Shown here: positions 1 to 6,929 of the stretch, piece after piece
Layout of the letters: each line of letters starts with the position of its first letter
Position numbering within the stretch: position 1 is the first letter of the stretch
From: Bacteroidales bacterium UBA714
GTDB taxonomy: Bacteria > Bacteroidota > Bacteroidia > Bacteroidales > UBA932
Length of the DNA: 11,868 nt
Reading direction: 5' to 3'
NCBI GenBank assembly: GCA_002298075.1
Contig: DBLW01000110.1
Coordinates: forward strand, 1 to 11,868
Translations under genes and position numbers: made by a program
The notes under the pieces: generated by a model
The model's database searches: none
Told to the model about the DNA's origin: nothing
The model's input: only the letters and a program-made list of their open reading frames with translations

Positions 1-1043
1 ACGGTGAACACCGCCGATGGAATCACAGACAGATTGATTCCGTTTTCCTGTCCCATGATGTGGTCCAGCGCGACAATTCCTTGAAAGACTGCCGCGTGTG
101 CAAGCATCATGATGCCGTTGACATCGCCTATAGCATAGATGCGCGGCACATTCGTCTGCATGAACCCGTTGACTGCAATCCCTTTAGGAGTATAGACGAC
201 ACCTGCCGCCTCAAGATTCAGCGAAGAAACGGCAGGCTTTCTTCCGACAGCCATCAGCACCTTGTCAGCAACAACTGTTTCCTCGCAACCCTTGCGCAAA
301 AACGAGACTTCATATTCCTCACCATTGCCGCAGTTCCGTATTCCGGTCACCTGAGACTGGACATTTATCACGATTCCTTTACGGCCAAAACTCTGTCTCA
401 GACGTTTGGAAAGGTCGGAATCGAAACGCGGCAGAATGTCCTTGCAATACTCAAGCACGGTGACCTCGCTGCCGAAACTGTTGAATATGGACGCGAATTC
501 AAGCCCGATTACCCCTCCACCGATGACACAGAGCCTGCGCGGCACGTCCTCTGAATCAAGAATTTCACGCGAAGTCAGCACACCCGGAAGATCTGCCCCG
601 GGCACAGGAAGAGAAGCCGGGACGGAGCCTGTCGCCATTATCGTATAATCCGCCGTAAACTCCATCACCTCTCCGTCAGCATCAACACAGACAGTATCGG
701 CATCCTTGAAATATGCCCTGCCGCGTACAAAATTTATCATCTTATGCGCAAGCAGCCCCTCCACACCGGAACGGAGCTGCTGCACAACTGCATTCTTCCT
801 CTCAACCACAGATTTGAAATCAAAGCTGTAAGCGACATCATGGAAACCGAAAGCAGATGCACCGCGAATCTCATCCATAACTCGTGCATTGCGGCAGAAT
901 GCCTTTGTAGGAATACATCCCTCATTCAGACATGTTCCACCTACAGGCCCGCTCTCAATCAGAGTGACCTCCACTCCCCTTTTTGCAGCCAGAAGGGCGG
1001 TCTCATAACCGCCCGGCCCGGCTCCTATTATGATTATTTTCAT
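1..1043 (-). CDS. lpdA: Dihydrolipoyl dehydrogenase (E3 / glycine cleavage L protein), C-terminus cut by window edge
   Basis: This flavoenzyme reoxidises the dihydrolipoyl arm of GcvH with NAD+, closing the glycine cleavage cycle; the same enzyme often serves 2-oxoacid dehydrogenases. The 347 visible residues show the FAD-binding GAGPGGY at about 7-13, the redox-active disulfide in GGTCLNEGCIPTK (Cys38 and Cys43), an ATGS segment near 137, the NAD-binding GGGVIGLEFA at about 175-184, and the second FAD motif AIGDVNG near 304-310. The reading frame runs off the left edge, so the C-terminal dimerisation domain with its catalytic His-Glu pair is not in view. The start is fixed: the only nearby upstream ATG runs into TGA after three codons. 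It lies 60 bases after gcvPB on the same strand and is probably the last gene of the gcv operon. I saw no TAnnTTTG box in the gap. Identification as an E3 is secure; its exclusive use by the gcv system is inference. Confidence 0.95.
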   Translation of the reverse strand, partial: MKIIIIGAGPGGYETALLAAKRGVEVTLIESGPVGGTCLNEGCIPTKAFCRNARVMDEIRGASAFGFHDVAYSFDFKSVVERKNAVVQQLRSGVEGLLAHKMINFVRGRAYFKDADTVCVDADGEVMEFTADYTIMATGSVPASLPVPGADLPGVLTSREILDSEDVPRRLCVIGGGVIGLEFASIFNSFGSEVTVLEYCKDILPRFDSDLSKRLRQSFGRKGIVINVQSQVTGIRNCGNGEEYEVSFLRKGCEETVVADKVLMAVGRKPAVSSLNLEAAGVVYTPKGIAVNGFMQTNVPRIYAIGDVNGIMMLAHAAVFQGIVALDHIMGQENGINLSVIPSAVFT

Positions 1044-1103
1044 ATTGTCATGATTATCTTGCCACAAAAAAGCTGCATTAACACCAGCAAACACAAAGTC
1101 ACC

Positions 1104-2594
1104 TTATCGTCCGGCAGCCAGTCCGGCATCAGCCAAGGCCCTGTATGTCAGCACCGGACGCCTGGCCGCAGTAACCTCATCAAGTCTCCTTACCGGTGTG
1201 CCATGCGGAGCAGACTTCAGAATCTGAGGGTCAGCAACGGCCTCGCCAGCAATTCTCCTCATCACCTCAATGAATCCGTCCAAGGTCTCCTTTGATTCGG
1301 TCTCTGTCGGCTCTATCATTATAGACTGATGGAAAAGAAGAGGGAAATATATCGTCGGAGCATGATATCCGTAATCAAGCAGCCTTTTGGCAATGTCCAG
1401 GGTAGTAACTCCGGAAGACTGGTCAGCAAGCCCGTCAAAAACAAACTCATGCTTGCATACGCCTTCGACCGGTAGCCTGAAACAATCCTTCAGAGACTCC
1501 TTTATATAATTGGCGCCAAGCACTGCAAGCGGACCGGCCATCTTTATGTTCTGCTTTCCGAGCGCAAGAACATATGAATAGGCACGCAGAAGCACACCGA
1601 AATTGCCCATAAAGCCTGAAACCCTTCCGCATGACGTATCTCCTGCACATTGCCCATAGTCAACATGAAACGCACCGTCCTCCCCCTCGCATACCCTTGG
1701 CACAGGAAGATGCGGCACAAGATGAGCAGCGACTCCGACAGGACCGGCTCCAGGCCCTCCTCCGCCATGAGGAGTGGAGAATGTCTTGTGCAGATTCAAA
1801 TGCATTACATCAAATCCCATATCTCCCGGACGCACAGTTCCGAGCAGCGGGTTCATATTTGCCCCGTCATAATACAGAAGTCCTCCGCACTCATGCACCA
1901 AAGATGCGATTTCCTTTATGTCCTTCTCAAATAGCCCTAACGTGTTCGGATTGGTCATCATGATGCCGGCAACCGTATCATCCAGAAGCGGCTTCAAGTC
2001 AGCCACATCCACAAGACCGGCACTGTTGGACTTCACCTGCACGACCTCCAGGCCGCAGACTGCCGCAGAAGCCGGATTAGTCCCATGGGCACTGTCCGGA
2101 ACTATTATGCGTGTGCGCCTGAAATCCCCGCGGCTGTTATGGTAGCTGCGGATTATCATCAGTCCGGTAAGTTCCCCATGCGCACCGGCAAATGGAGCGA
2201 GAGTGAAACCTGCCATTCCTGTGATTTCCGACAGGGCACGTGCCAAATCACGGTAAAGCATGAGGGCACCCTGCACAGAAGAAGCAGGCTGAAGAGGATG
2301 CAGACCGGAAAACTCCTGCATAGAGGCAATCTCCTCATTAATCTTCGGATTATACTTCATCGTGCAGCTTCCCAATGGATAAAAACCGGAATCAACCCCG
2401 AAGTTCATCTGCGACAGATTGGTATAATGCCTCACGACATCAGGTTCGCTCACCTGCGGAAGACAAGGCCCGGATGAGCGCCTCAAGCCCTGCGGCAATT
2501 CCTCCAAACTCCTGCCCCATGTGTTCCGTGGCAATGAATATCCTTTCCGTCCCTCTTTGGAAAGCTCAAAAATCAGTTTGTCATAATACTTCAT
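1104..2594 (-). CDS. gcvPB: Glycine dehydrogenase (decarboxylating) subunit 2, P-protein beta half
   Basis: With GcvPA this forms the pyridoxal-phosphate P-protein, which decarboxylates glycine and passes the aminomethyl group to the lipoyl arm of GcvH. The protein is 496 residues, usual for this subunit. The PLP lysine is Lys270 in NLHKTF, followed by the glycine-rich HGGGGPG. Other family blocks are GFYPLGSCTMKYNPK (about 70-84), PDSAHGTNPASA (about 167-178) and YYDGANMNPLLG (about 241-252). I chose the ATG at 2594, giving MKYYDKLIFELS, because this matches the family N-terminus; an upstream in-frame ATG at 2645 would add 17 residues read from inside gcvPA. The chosen start overlaps the end of gcvPA by 14 bases, which suggests translational coupling of the two halves. 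The C-terminus (TPVRRLDEV...RPVLTYR) is complete. Confidence 0.96.
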   Translation of the reverse strand: MKYYDKLIFELSKEGRKGYSLPRNTWGRSLEELPQGLRRSSGPCLPQVSEPDVVRHYTNLSQMNFGVDSGFYPLGSCTMKYNPKINEEIASMQEFSGLHPLQPASSVQGALMLYRDLARALSEITGMAGFTLAPFAGAHGELTGLMIIRSYHNSRGDFRRTRIIVPDSAHGTNPASAAVCGLEVVQVKSNSAGLVDVADLKPLLDDTVAGIMMTNPNTLGLFEKDIKEIASLVHECGGLLYYDGANMNPLLGTVRPGDMGFDVMHLNLHKTFSTPHGGGGPGAGPVGVAAHLVPHLPVPRVCEGEDGAFHVDYGQCAGDTSCGRVSGFMGNFGVLLRAYSYVLALGKQNIKMAGPLAVLGANYIKESLKDCFRLPVEGVCKHEFVFDGLADQSSGVTTLDIAKRLLDYGYHAPTIYFPLLFHQSIMIEPTETESKETLDGFIEVMRRIAGEAVADPQILKSAPHGTPVRRLDEVTAARRPVLTYRALADAGLAAGR

Positions 2595-3918
2595 ACAAGA
2601 CGGATTTAAGATGTTCCACAACCCTGTCAAGTTCCTCCTTGGCAACCTTTTCCGTTACACAGAAATTCACAAGCGAATCCCCCACCTCAACAGCTCCGAA
2701 CACTCCGATGTCAAGCAGAGCCTTCTGCAGCGAATCCACAGGCACCTTTGCCCGCAAAGTGAACTCTTTCAGGAACGGCTTGCCGAAAGCATCCTCAAAA
2801 AGCCCGGTATCAACAAGGGCATCATGCAGATAATGGGCACCGCCATAAGAGAGCGCGTTTACCTCACGCAGTCCTTCCGGTCCCATAAGCGACATGTAGA
2901 CTGTAGCATACAAAGCCATCAAAGACTGGTTCGAACAAATGTTGCTCGTAGCTTTCTCCCGGCGTATATGCTGTTCCCTGGCTTGCAGTGTGAGCACAAA
3001 AGCCCGTTTGCCGTCCAAATCGGAAGTCGCTCCGACGATACGTCCAGGCAGTTTTCTCACAAATTCCTGCCGGCATGCAAGGAATCCGGCATAAGGCCCT
3101 CCGAAACACAAAGGCATGCCGAGACTCTGGGCATCACCGCACACGATGTCTGCGCCCCACTCTCCCGGTGTCTTTATGACCGCAAGCGAGGAAGGGTCCG
3201 AATATACCATCAGCAGAGCCTTGTGCGAATGCACCTCGTCCGCAAAACCGTCAAGATTCTCAATGATGCCATATCTGTTGATTCCCGGGACGAGAATTCC
3301 GGCCACATCTTCTCCTGAAAGCCCCTCCGTCATCGCATCCGCCGACGTTACACCACCGCAACAAGGTATGAAGCCCAGTTCTATGCCGTTATATGACGCA
3401 TAGGTCTTCACCACATCAACCACCTGCGGCAACAACCCTTCCGAAACGAGCACCTTTGTCTTTTTCTTTGCGCAAGACACGGCCATAATGACGGCCTCCG
3501 CGGCGGATGTCGCTCCGTCATACATTGAAGCATTCGCGCAATCCATGCCCGTAAGCTCGGCAATCATGCTCTGGAACTCGAAAATATAGCGCAGAGTACC
3601 CTGCGAGACTTCCGGCTGATAAGGAGTATATGCAGTCTGGAACTCAGAACGCGATATGACAGAAGAAGCTACGGAAGGAGAATAATGGTCATATGCCCCG
3701 AGACCGCACAGACAGAGCAGTTTACTGTTGCGCGAAGCAAGGCCGCTGAAATACCGCCTTATCTCCAGTTCCGACATGGCATCGGGAAGAGAGTATTCCT
3801 TCCCGTACAGGACATCAGACGGAACATCCGAATACAGGTCCTCAAGGCGTCCCGCTCCGACACGTTCCAGCATCAGTCTTATATCCTCATCAGTATGAGG
3901 AAAATATGCAAAGCCCAT
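2581..3918 (-). CDS. gcvPA: Glycine dehydrogenase (decarboxylating) subunit 1, P-protein alpha half
   Basis: This is the non-lysine-bearing half of the two-subunit P-protein and pairs with GcvPB to decarboxylate glycine. It has 445 residues, normal for the split form. Conserved blocks include GLGAYDHYSPS (about 72-82), AYTPYQPEVSQGTLR (about 96-110), EFQSMIAELTGMD (about 114-126) and NASMYDGATSAAEA (about 129-142). The start at 3918 gives MGFAYFPHTDEDI, the usual family N-terminus; an in-frame ATG at 4026 lies inside gcvH and would add 36 non-homologous residues. Only four bases separate the gcvH stop from this start, and no Shine-Dalgarno sequence is seen. Its end overlaps gcvPB by 14 bases. 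Many Bacteroidota have a single-chain GcvP of about 950 residues, so the split arrangement is of some phylogenetic use. Confidence 0.95.
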   Translation of the reverse strand: MGFAYFPHTDEDIRLMLERVGAGRLEDLYSDVPSDVLYGKEYSLPDAMSELEIRRYFSGLASRNSKLLCLCGLGAYDHYSPSVASSVISRSEFQTAYTPYQPEVSQGTLRYIFEFQSMIAELTGMDCANASMYDGATSAAEAVIMAVSCAKKKTKVLVSEGLLPQVVDVVKTYASYNGIELGFIPCCGGVTSADAMTEGLSGEDVAGILVPGINRYGIIENLDGFADEVHSHKALLMVYSDPSSLAVIKTPGEWGADIVCGDAQSLGMPLCFGGPYAGFLACRQEFVRKLPGRIVGATSDLDGKRAFVLTLQAREQHIRREKATSNICSNQSLMALYATVYMSLMGPEGLREVNALSYGGAHYLHDALVDTGLFEDAFGKPFLKEFTLRAKVPVDSLQKALLDIGVFGAVEVGDSLVNFCVTEKVAKEELDRVVEHLKSVLYEVL

Positions 3919-3922
3919 ATTA

Positions 3923-4306
3923 CTAAAGCTTACTGCACATCTCCACGTATGCGGCGGCATCCATAAGCTCATCCACATGCGAAGAAGCGTCCAATTCCAC
4001 CTTGATAATCCAGTTTGCGAACGCATCCTGATTCAGAAGCTCAGGAGCATCGACAAGCTCCTCATTTATCTGTGACACGACACCTGAAACAGGGCAATAA
4101 AGGTTGCTTGCAGCCTTTACGCTCTCCACGGCGCCGAACTCTTCACCTCTGGCGAACTCTTCACCTTCATCCGGCATTTCCACATAAGAAATGGCACCGA
4201 GAGCCTGCTGGGCATAATCAGTAATGCCAATGCAAGCATAACCACCATCTACTCTCACCCATTCATGTGACTCACTGTAAAGGAGTCCTTCTACAATCTT
4301 TGCCAT
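3923..4306 (-). CDS. gcvH: Glycine cleavage system H protein
   Basis: This is the lipoyl-carrying shuttle of the glycine cleavage system. Its swinging arm takes the aminomethyl group from GcvP to GcvT and is then reoxidised by the L protein. The protein is 127 residues, normal for the family. The SHEWV block is at 13-17, and the lipoylation site is Lys64 in ESVKAAS, preceded by the usual GAVESVK context. The C-terminal WIIKVEL strand is present. It starts five bases after the gcvT stop and ends four bases before gcvPA, so it is in the same operon. The lplA-like gene at the head of the operon is the obvious candidate to lipoylate Lys64, though this is inferred from position only. Confidence 0.97.
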   Translation of the reverse strand: MAKIVEGLLYSESHEWVRVDGGYACIGITDYAQQALGAISYVEMPDEGEEFARGEEFGAVESVKAASNLYCPVSGVVSQINEELVDAPELLNQDAFANWIIKVELDASSHVDELMDAAAYVEMCSKL

Positions 4307-4311
4307 AATCT

Positions 4312-5415
4312 TTATTTTTTATAATTGGTTGTGTAAAAACGTTTTTTGCATACCGTGCCCGGAAACGTCCGCTTGCGTATCCGGATTTCAACATGAGCGT
4401 CCAGTGACGCATATTCTTTCTCTACCATGGCTACACATACGCTCCGGTCTGTGGAGATTGACCTGTATCCTGTTGTGACGACACCGACCTGCACGCCTGC
4501 GACCTCAACCGGATAGCCTGCACGCGGCACGGCCCTGTCCTGAATCTCGATTCCCACTATCCTGCGCTGCAGTCCGGCCTCTTTCTGGGCAAGAAGAGCC
4601 TCGCGTCCGATGAAATCACCCTTGTCAAACTTCACGAACATGCCGAGCCCTGCCTCCAGAGGAGTTATCGACTCGCTCAATTCATGTCCGTACAGCGGCA
4701 GCCCGGCCTCAAAACGGAGAGTATCACGGCATCCCAGGCCGCAAGGCATGACTCCCGCATCAAGCAGAACATCCCATATCCCGCATATCGCCTCCGGAGA
4801 ACAATAGATTTCAAAGCCGTCCTCTCCAGTGTATCCGGTCCTGCTGACAATCATTCCTGAGCCTTTCCATTCAGTCCGGCAATAAGTATAGAAAGCAAGG
4901 TCAGCGGCAGCATGAATGCCAAGCACCTCCGTCATGAGTTTCTCCGCAGAAGGTCCCTGAAGGGCAATCTCTCCCCACTGGGCGGAGCAATTCCTGATTT
5001 CCACGTCATAGCCTTCCGCCTGTGCGCATATCCATTCATAATCCCTGTCCGTATTGGAAGCGTTCACCACGAGGAAAAAACTGTCTTTTTCAAACTCCTT
5101 ATATACAAGAAGGTCATCGACAGTACCTCCGTCAGGATAAAGCATCATCCCGTACAAGATCTTCCCGCAAGGTATCCCCGAGACATCATTGGTAAAAATG
5201 AAGTTCACGAATTTTTCCGCATCGGGCCCGCACACGGTTATCTCACCCATATGGGACACGTCGAACATTCCGGCATCATTCCTTACCGCATTGTGTTCGT
5301 CAATTATCGACGAATATTGTATAGGCATAATAAAGCCGCCGAAAGGGCTCATCTGAGCTCCGAGGGCAACATGCCTGTCATGAAGACAGGTCTTGAGAAG
5401 TTCTTCCTTTTCCAT
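4312..5415 (-). CDS. gcvT: Aminomethyltransferase (glycine cleavage system T protein)
   Basis: GcvT releases ammonia from the aminomethyl-lipoyl arm of GcvH and transfers the one-carbon unit to tetrahydrofolate, making 5,10-methylene-THF. The protein is 367 residues, close to the typical length. Family features visible are FGGFIMPIQYSSI (about 25-37), GMFDVSHMGEI (about 49-59), PDGGTVDDLLVY (about 94-105) whose aspartates (100-101) match the catalytic region of the family, VNASNTDRD (about 117-125), and SRTGYTGEDGFEIYC in the central domain. The C-terminal barrel (RAGYPVEV, TTGYRSIS) is complete. The ATG at 5415 is preceded by an AT-rich leader without a clear ribosome binding site. It lies 19 bases downstream of lplA and five bases upstream of gcvH. 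Confidence 0.97.
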   Translation of the reverse strand: MEKEELLKTCLHDRHVALGAQMSPFGGFIMPIQYSSIIDEHNAVRNDAGMFDVSHMGEITVCGPDAEKFVNFIFTNDVSGIPCGKILYGMMLYPDGGTVDDLLVYKEFEKDSFFLVVNASNTDRDYEWICAQAEGYDVEIRNCSAQWGEIALQGPSAEKLMTEVLGIHAAADLAFYTYCRTEWKGSGMIVSRTGYTGEDGFEIYCSPEAICGIWDVLLDAGVMPCGLGCRDTLRFEAGLPLYGHELSESITPLEAGLGMFVKFDKGDFIGREALLAQKEAGLQRRIVGIEIQDRAVPRAGYPVEVAGVQVGVVTTGYRSISTDRSVCVAMVEKEYASLDAHVEIRIRKRTFPGTVCKKRFYTTNYKK

Positions 5416-5434
5416 ATCGAGTCATAATGTTCTT

Positions 5435-6169
5435 CTATTCCTGACGCAGGGAACGTCCTGCTATGAAATCCGGGTCAAGATATCCTTTTTCGATTTCGCA
5501 TATCCGGTCCACCTGCTCACGGGTCAGCATGAGGGTTCCGCTGCAGAACTGTCCAACGAGAGAGTCCATAAGGTCTTCCATGCAATGTATTCCTCTCATG
5601 CAGGAAGCAAATTCCGTCAGATTCGCCACGCGCTGCCTTACGGAGCTGATTCCATGACGCCCGAGCTTTTCAACCGGAGGCTTCAAGGCATCCCGCATGG
5701 CATCAAGGTCAGCATCATAGAGAAGCGTCCCGTGCACGATGCTTTTCTCCGGAAGCATCTGCAGGGCATTGCCGGAGACCTTGCGTCCTTCAACAAGTAT
5801 GTCGTTTCTTCCCGACATGGAGGAATCCAGCCCCAGACTCCCCAAAAAAGAATTCAGATTGGAAAGGTAGCTCCCGAACGCATCAGCAGTGCCATGTATC
5901 CCCGTAACTGCGGATATCATCAGATTTCCCTTGTCCGCATATACACATCCTCCCCCGCTCTTGCGGCGATAAACCTGCACTCCGTTTTCCGCACAATAGC
6001 CCGTGTCAACCTCGTCCTCAAGCGACTGGTTGCGCCCGATTATCACAGTCGGCGCCACACGCCACAGAAAAAAGGCGTCCTCCCCGACATTCCTCGCCAC
6101 AAATTCCTCCATGGCAAGATAGAAGACCAGCCTCCTGTCACCCTCTTCCGGCAAAATGATGTGCTTCAT
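5435..6169 (-). CDS. lplA: Short lipoate-protein ligase (LplA-like), first gene of the gcv operon
   Basis: Proteins of this family activate lipoate with ATP and attach it to a lysine of a carrier domain. The 244-residue protein has the signature RRKSGGGCVYADKGNLM (about 68-84), then GRNDILVEGRKVSGNA (about 120-135) in which Lys130 matches the catalytic lysine, and HGTLLYD (about 146-152). It is well short of the E. coli enzyme (338 residues): almost nothing follows the catalytic domain except a short tail ending LDPDFIAGR, so the C-terminal accessory domain is reduced or absent. Related short proteins include octanoyl/lipoyl transferases and ligases that work with a separate accessory protein, so the exact reaction is uncertain. 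Standing first in the operon, 19 bases before gcvT, it probably modifies GcvH. The GRNDILVEGRKVSGNA block favours ligase over LipB-type transferase. Confidence 0.88.
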   Translation of the reverse strand: MKHIILPEEGDRRLVFYLAMEEFVARNVGEDAFFLWRVAPTVIIGRNQSLEDEVDTGYCAENGVQVYRRKSGGGCVYADKGNLMISAVTGIHGTADAFGSYLSNLNSFLGSLGLDSSMSGRNDILVEGRKVSGNALQMLPEKSIVHGTLLYDADLDAMRDALKPPVEKLGRHGISSVRQRVANLTEFASCMRGIHCMEDLMDSLVGQFCSGTLMLTREQVDRICEIEKGYLDPDFIAGRSLRQE

Positions 6170-6208
6170 GCTCAGAAAGTATTTCCGTTATAGTCTTAGT
6201 GTGTCAAG

Positions 6209-6234
6209 CGGCCCGAAAGGTTGCACCTGAGCCG
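6209..6234 (-). promoter_or_regulatory. GC-rich two-part hairpin in the predicted gcv operon leader
   Basis: Read on the minus strand, CGGCTC (6234-6229) pairs with GGGCCG (6214-6209), with one U-G pair. Inside it AGGT (6228-6225) pairs with ACCT (6221-6218) around a three-base GCA loop, leaving a three-base bulge. The structure begins only a few bases after the transcription start predicted from the promoter box, so it would form the very 5' end of the mRNA, about 40 bases before the lplA start codon. I do not recognise it as a known riboswitch; in particular it lacks the tandem architecture of a glycine riboswitch. A role in mRNA stability or control is speculation. Confidence 0.35.
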
Positions 6235-6246
6235 TATAAATTTCCC

Positions 6247-6276
6247 CAAATTTAAGAAAAAGACCGGAATTCCAAT
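6247..6276 (-). promoter_or_regulatory. Predicted Bacteroidota-type promoter of the lplA-gcv operon
   Basis: On the minus strand a TAAATTTG at 6254-6247 fits the Bacteroidota -7 consensus TAnnTTTG exactly. ATTG at 6276-6273 lies 18 bases upstream of it and matches three of four bases of the -33 consensus TTTG. Transcription would start near 6240, giving a leader of about 70 bases before the lplA ATG. No other equally good box was found between lplA and the plus-strand gene at 6427. Confidence 0.55.
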
Positions 6277-6282
6277 ATCCGG
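6264..6282. promoter_or_regulatory. Inverted repeat across the gcv promoter -33 region (candidate operator)
   Basis: CCGGA at 6264-6268 is matched by TCCGG at 6278-6282 with nine bases between. The repeat brackets the proposed -33 tetramer at 6273-6276, which is where a repressor or activator dimer could act on the gcv operon. It is only five base pairs per arm, so chance is a real possibility. Confidence 0.25.
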
Positions 6283-6426
6283 AGGAAGGTTTTTCATATA
6301 TTTTTCAGGCATCATCACCCGCACGGCATCATATATGCCATTACATGGACAGACAATGCATAAAAGATTCATATTATGGGACAAGTAAATGTTAAAAAGG
6401 CTGCAGGCAGCCACAACTCCCTGACA

Positions 6427-6870
6427 ATGAGGAGCATTTTTAATTTCCTGACAAAGCAGGGATATCATCCTACATACGAAAGCACATACATTCTTTTTGA
6501 GCTCGACGAAAATTCAGCCGTAGTCGAATACGAGGACGGAATACTATCCATAAGGCTGTTCTTCACTATAGATGAGGAGGCATACGGACTTTTCCTCGAG
6601 GCATCCAATGCAGCCATGATGGAGTCATTCATAGTAAAGCCTACGGTTCTGGACGACATGAAAAGCATCATGTTCAGCTGCGAAATGATGTGCGACACCC
6701 CTGGCGAATTCAAGAAATTCTTTCCGCGAGGCGTGGAACTGCTGAATGAGTCCCTGTACATGCACAAAGAAGAGATAAAGAAACTGATAGCTTCCGGAAA
6801 AGACCTTGCCGTCCAATCCCCGGACGAACAGTACGCCGCACTTCCTGAACGCAGAAAGCTTGTATCATAG
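6427..6870 (+). CDS. YbjN-like small soluble protein
   Basis: This is a 147-residue acidic protein with no signal peptide or membrane segment. It resembles the YbjN / sensory-transduction-regulator-like fold: a short N-terminal helix (MRSIFNFLTKQGY), a beta-rich part with alternating hydrophobic residues (YILFELDE, LSIRLFFT), a helix rich in small residues (GLFLEASNAAM), then IMFSCEMMCDTPGEFKKFFPRGVELL, typical of the second half of the domain. Similar proteins are common in Bacteroidales; their function is not established. I prefer the ATG at 6427 because it matches the usual start of such proteins. An in-frame ATG at 6376 would add 17 polar residues and cannot be excluded. It stands alone, divergent from the gcv operon, and is followed by a strong terminator, so it is probably monocistronic. 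Family assignment is by fold pattern only. Confidence 0.7.
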   Translation: MRSIFNFLTKQGYHPTYESTYILFELDENSAVVEYEDGILSIRLFFTIDEEAYGLFLEASNAAMMESFIVKPTVLDDMKSIMFSCEMMCDTPGEFKKFFPRGVELLNESLYMHKEEIKKLIASGKDLAVQSPDEQYAALPERRKLVS

Positions 6871-6884
6871 CTTAAATGGCATAC

Positions 6885-6928
6885 AAAACGGATGATGGTG
6901 ACAATTTTTTGTCACCATCATCCGTTTT
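6885..6928 (+). terminator. Perfect 20-bp terminator hairpin after the YbjN-like gene
   Basis: The arms 6885-6904 and 6909-6928 are perfect inverted complements of 20 bases around a four-T loop. The left arm begins with four As and the right arm ends in a T run, so the RNA hairpin finishes in a U tract. It lies 15 bases after the stop of the YbjN-like gene and is an intrinsic terminator by inspection. The A run on the left arm would let it also work on minus-strand transcripts. Confidence 0.9.
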
Positions 6929-6929
6929 T

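Noticed and set aside
744..1295. A plus-strand open frame spanning the lpdA-gcvPB junction
   Set aside because: It covers the opposite strand of two confidently identified enzymes plus their 60-base gap and looks like no protein family.
2611..3318. A 235-residue plus-strand open frame antisense to gcvPA
   Set aside because: It is the complement of well-conserved GcvPA sequence and has no recognisable protein pattern.
5393..6193. A 266-residue plus-strand open frame antisense to lplA
   Set aside because: It lies almost wholly opposite lplA, shows no domain or hydrophobic pattern, and its opposite strand has clear ligase motifs. It is a by-product of codon use.
6297..6304. TATATTTT as a possible plus-strand -7 box for the YbjN-like gene
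   Set aside because: It misses the final G of TAnnTTTG and has no TTTG at a suitable distance, so I do not assign a promoter.
6325..6339. Short dyad GGCAT-CATAT-ATGCC in the gap before the YbjN-like gene
   Set aside because: Only five bases per arm with no link to a promoter box on either strand; likely chance.
6170..6426. Possible glycine riboswitch upstream of the gcv operon
   Set aside because: The leader predicted from the promoter is only about 70 bases, too short for the usual glycine aptamers, and the conserved core pattern is not visible. Only a simple nested hairpin remains.
6196..6468. A minus-strand open frame of 90 codons upstream of lplA
   Set aside because: It covers the proposed promoter and leader of the gcv operon and overlaps the YbjN-like gene in antisense; no family features.
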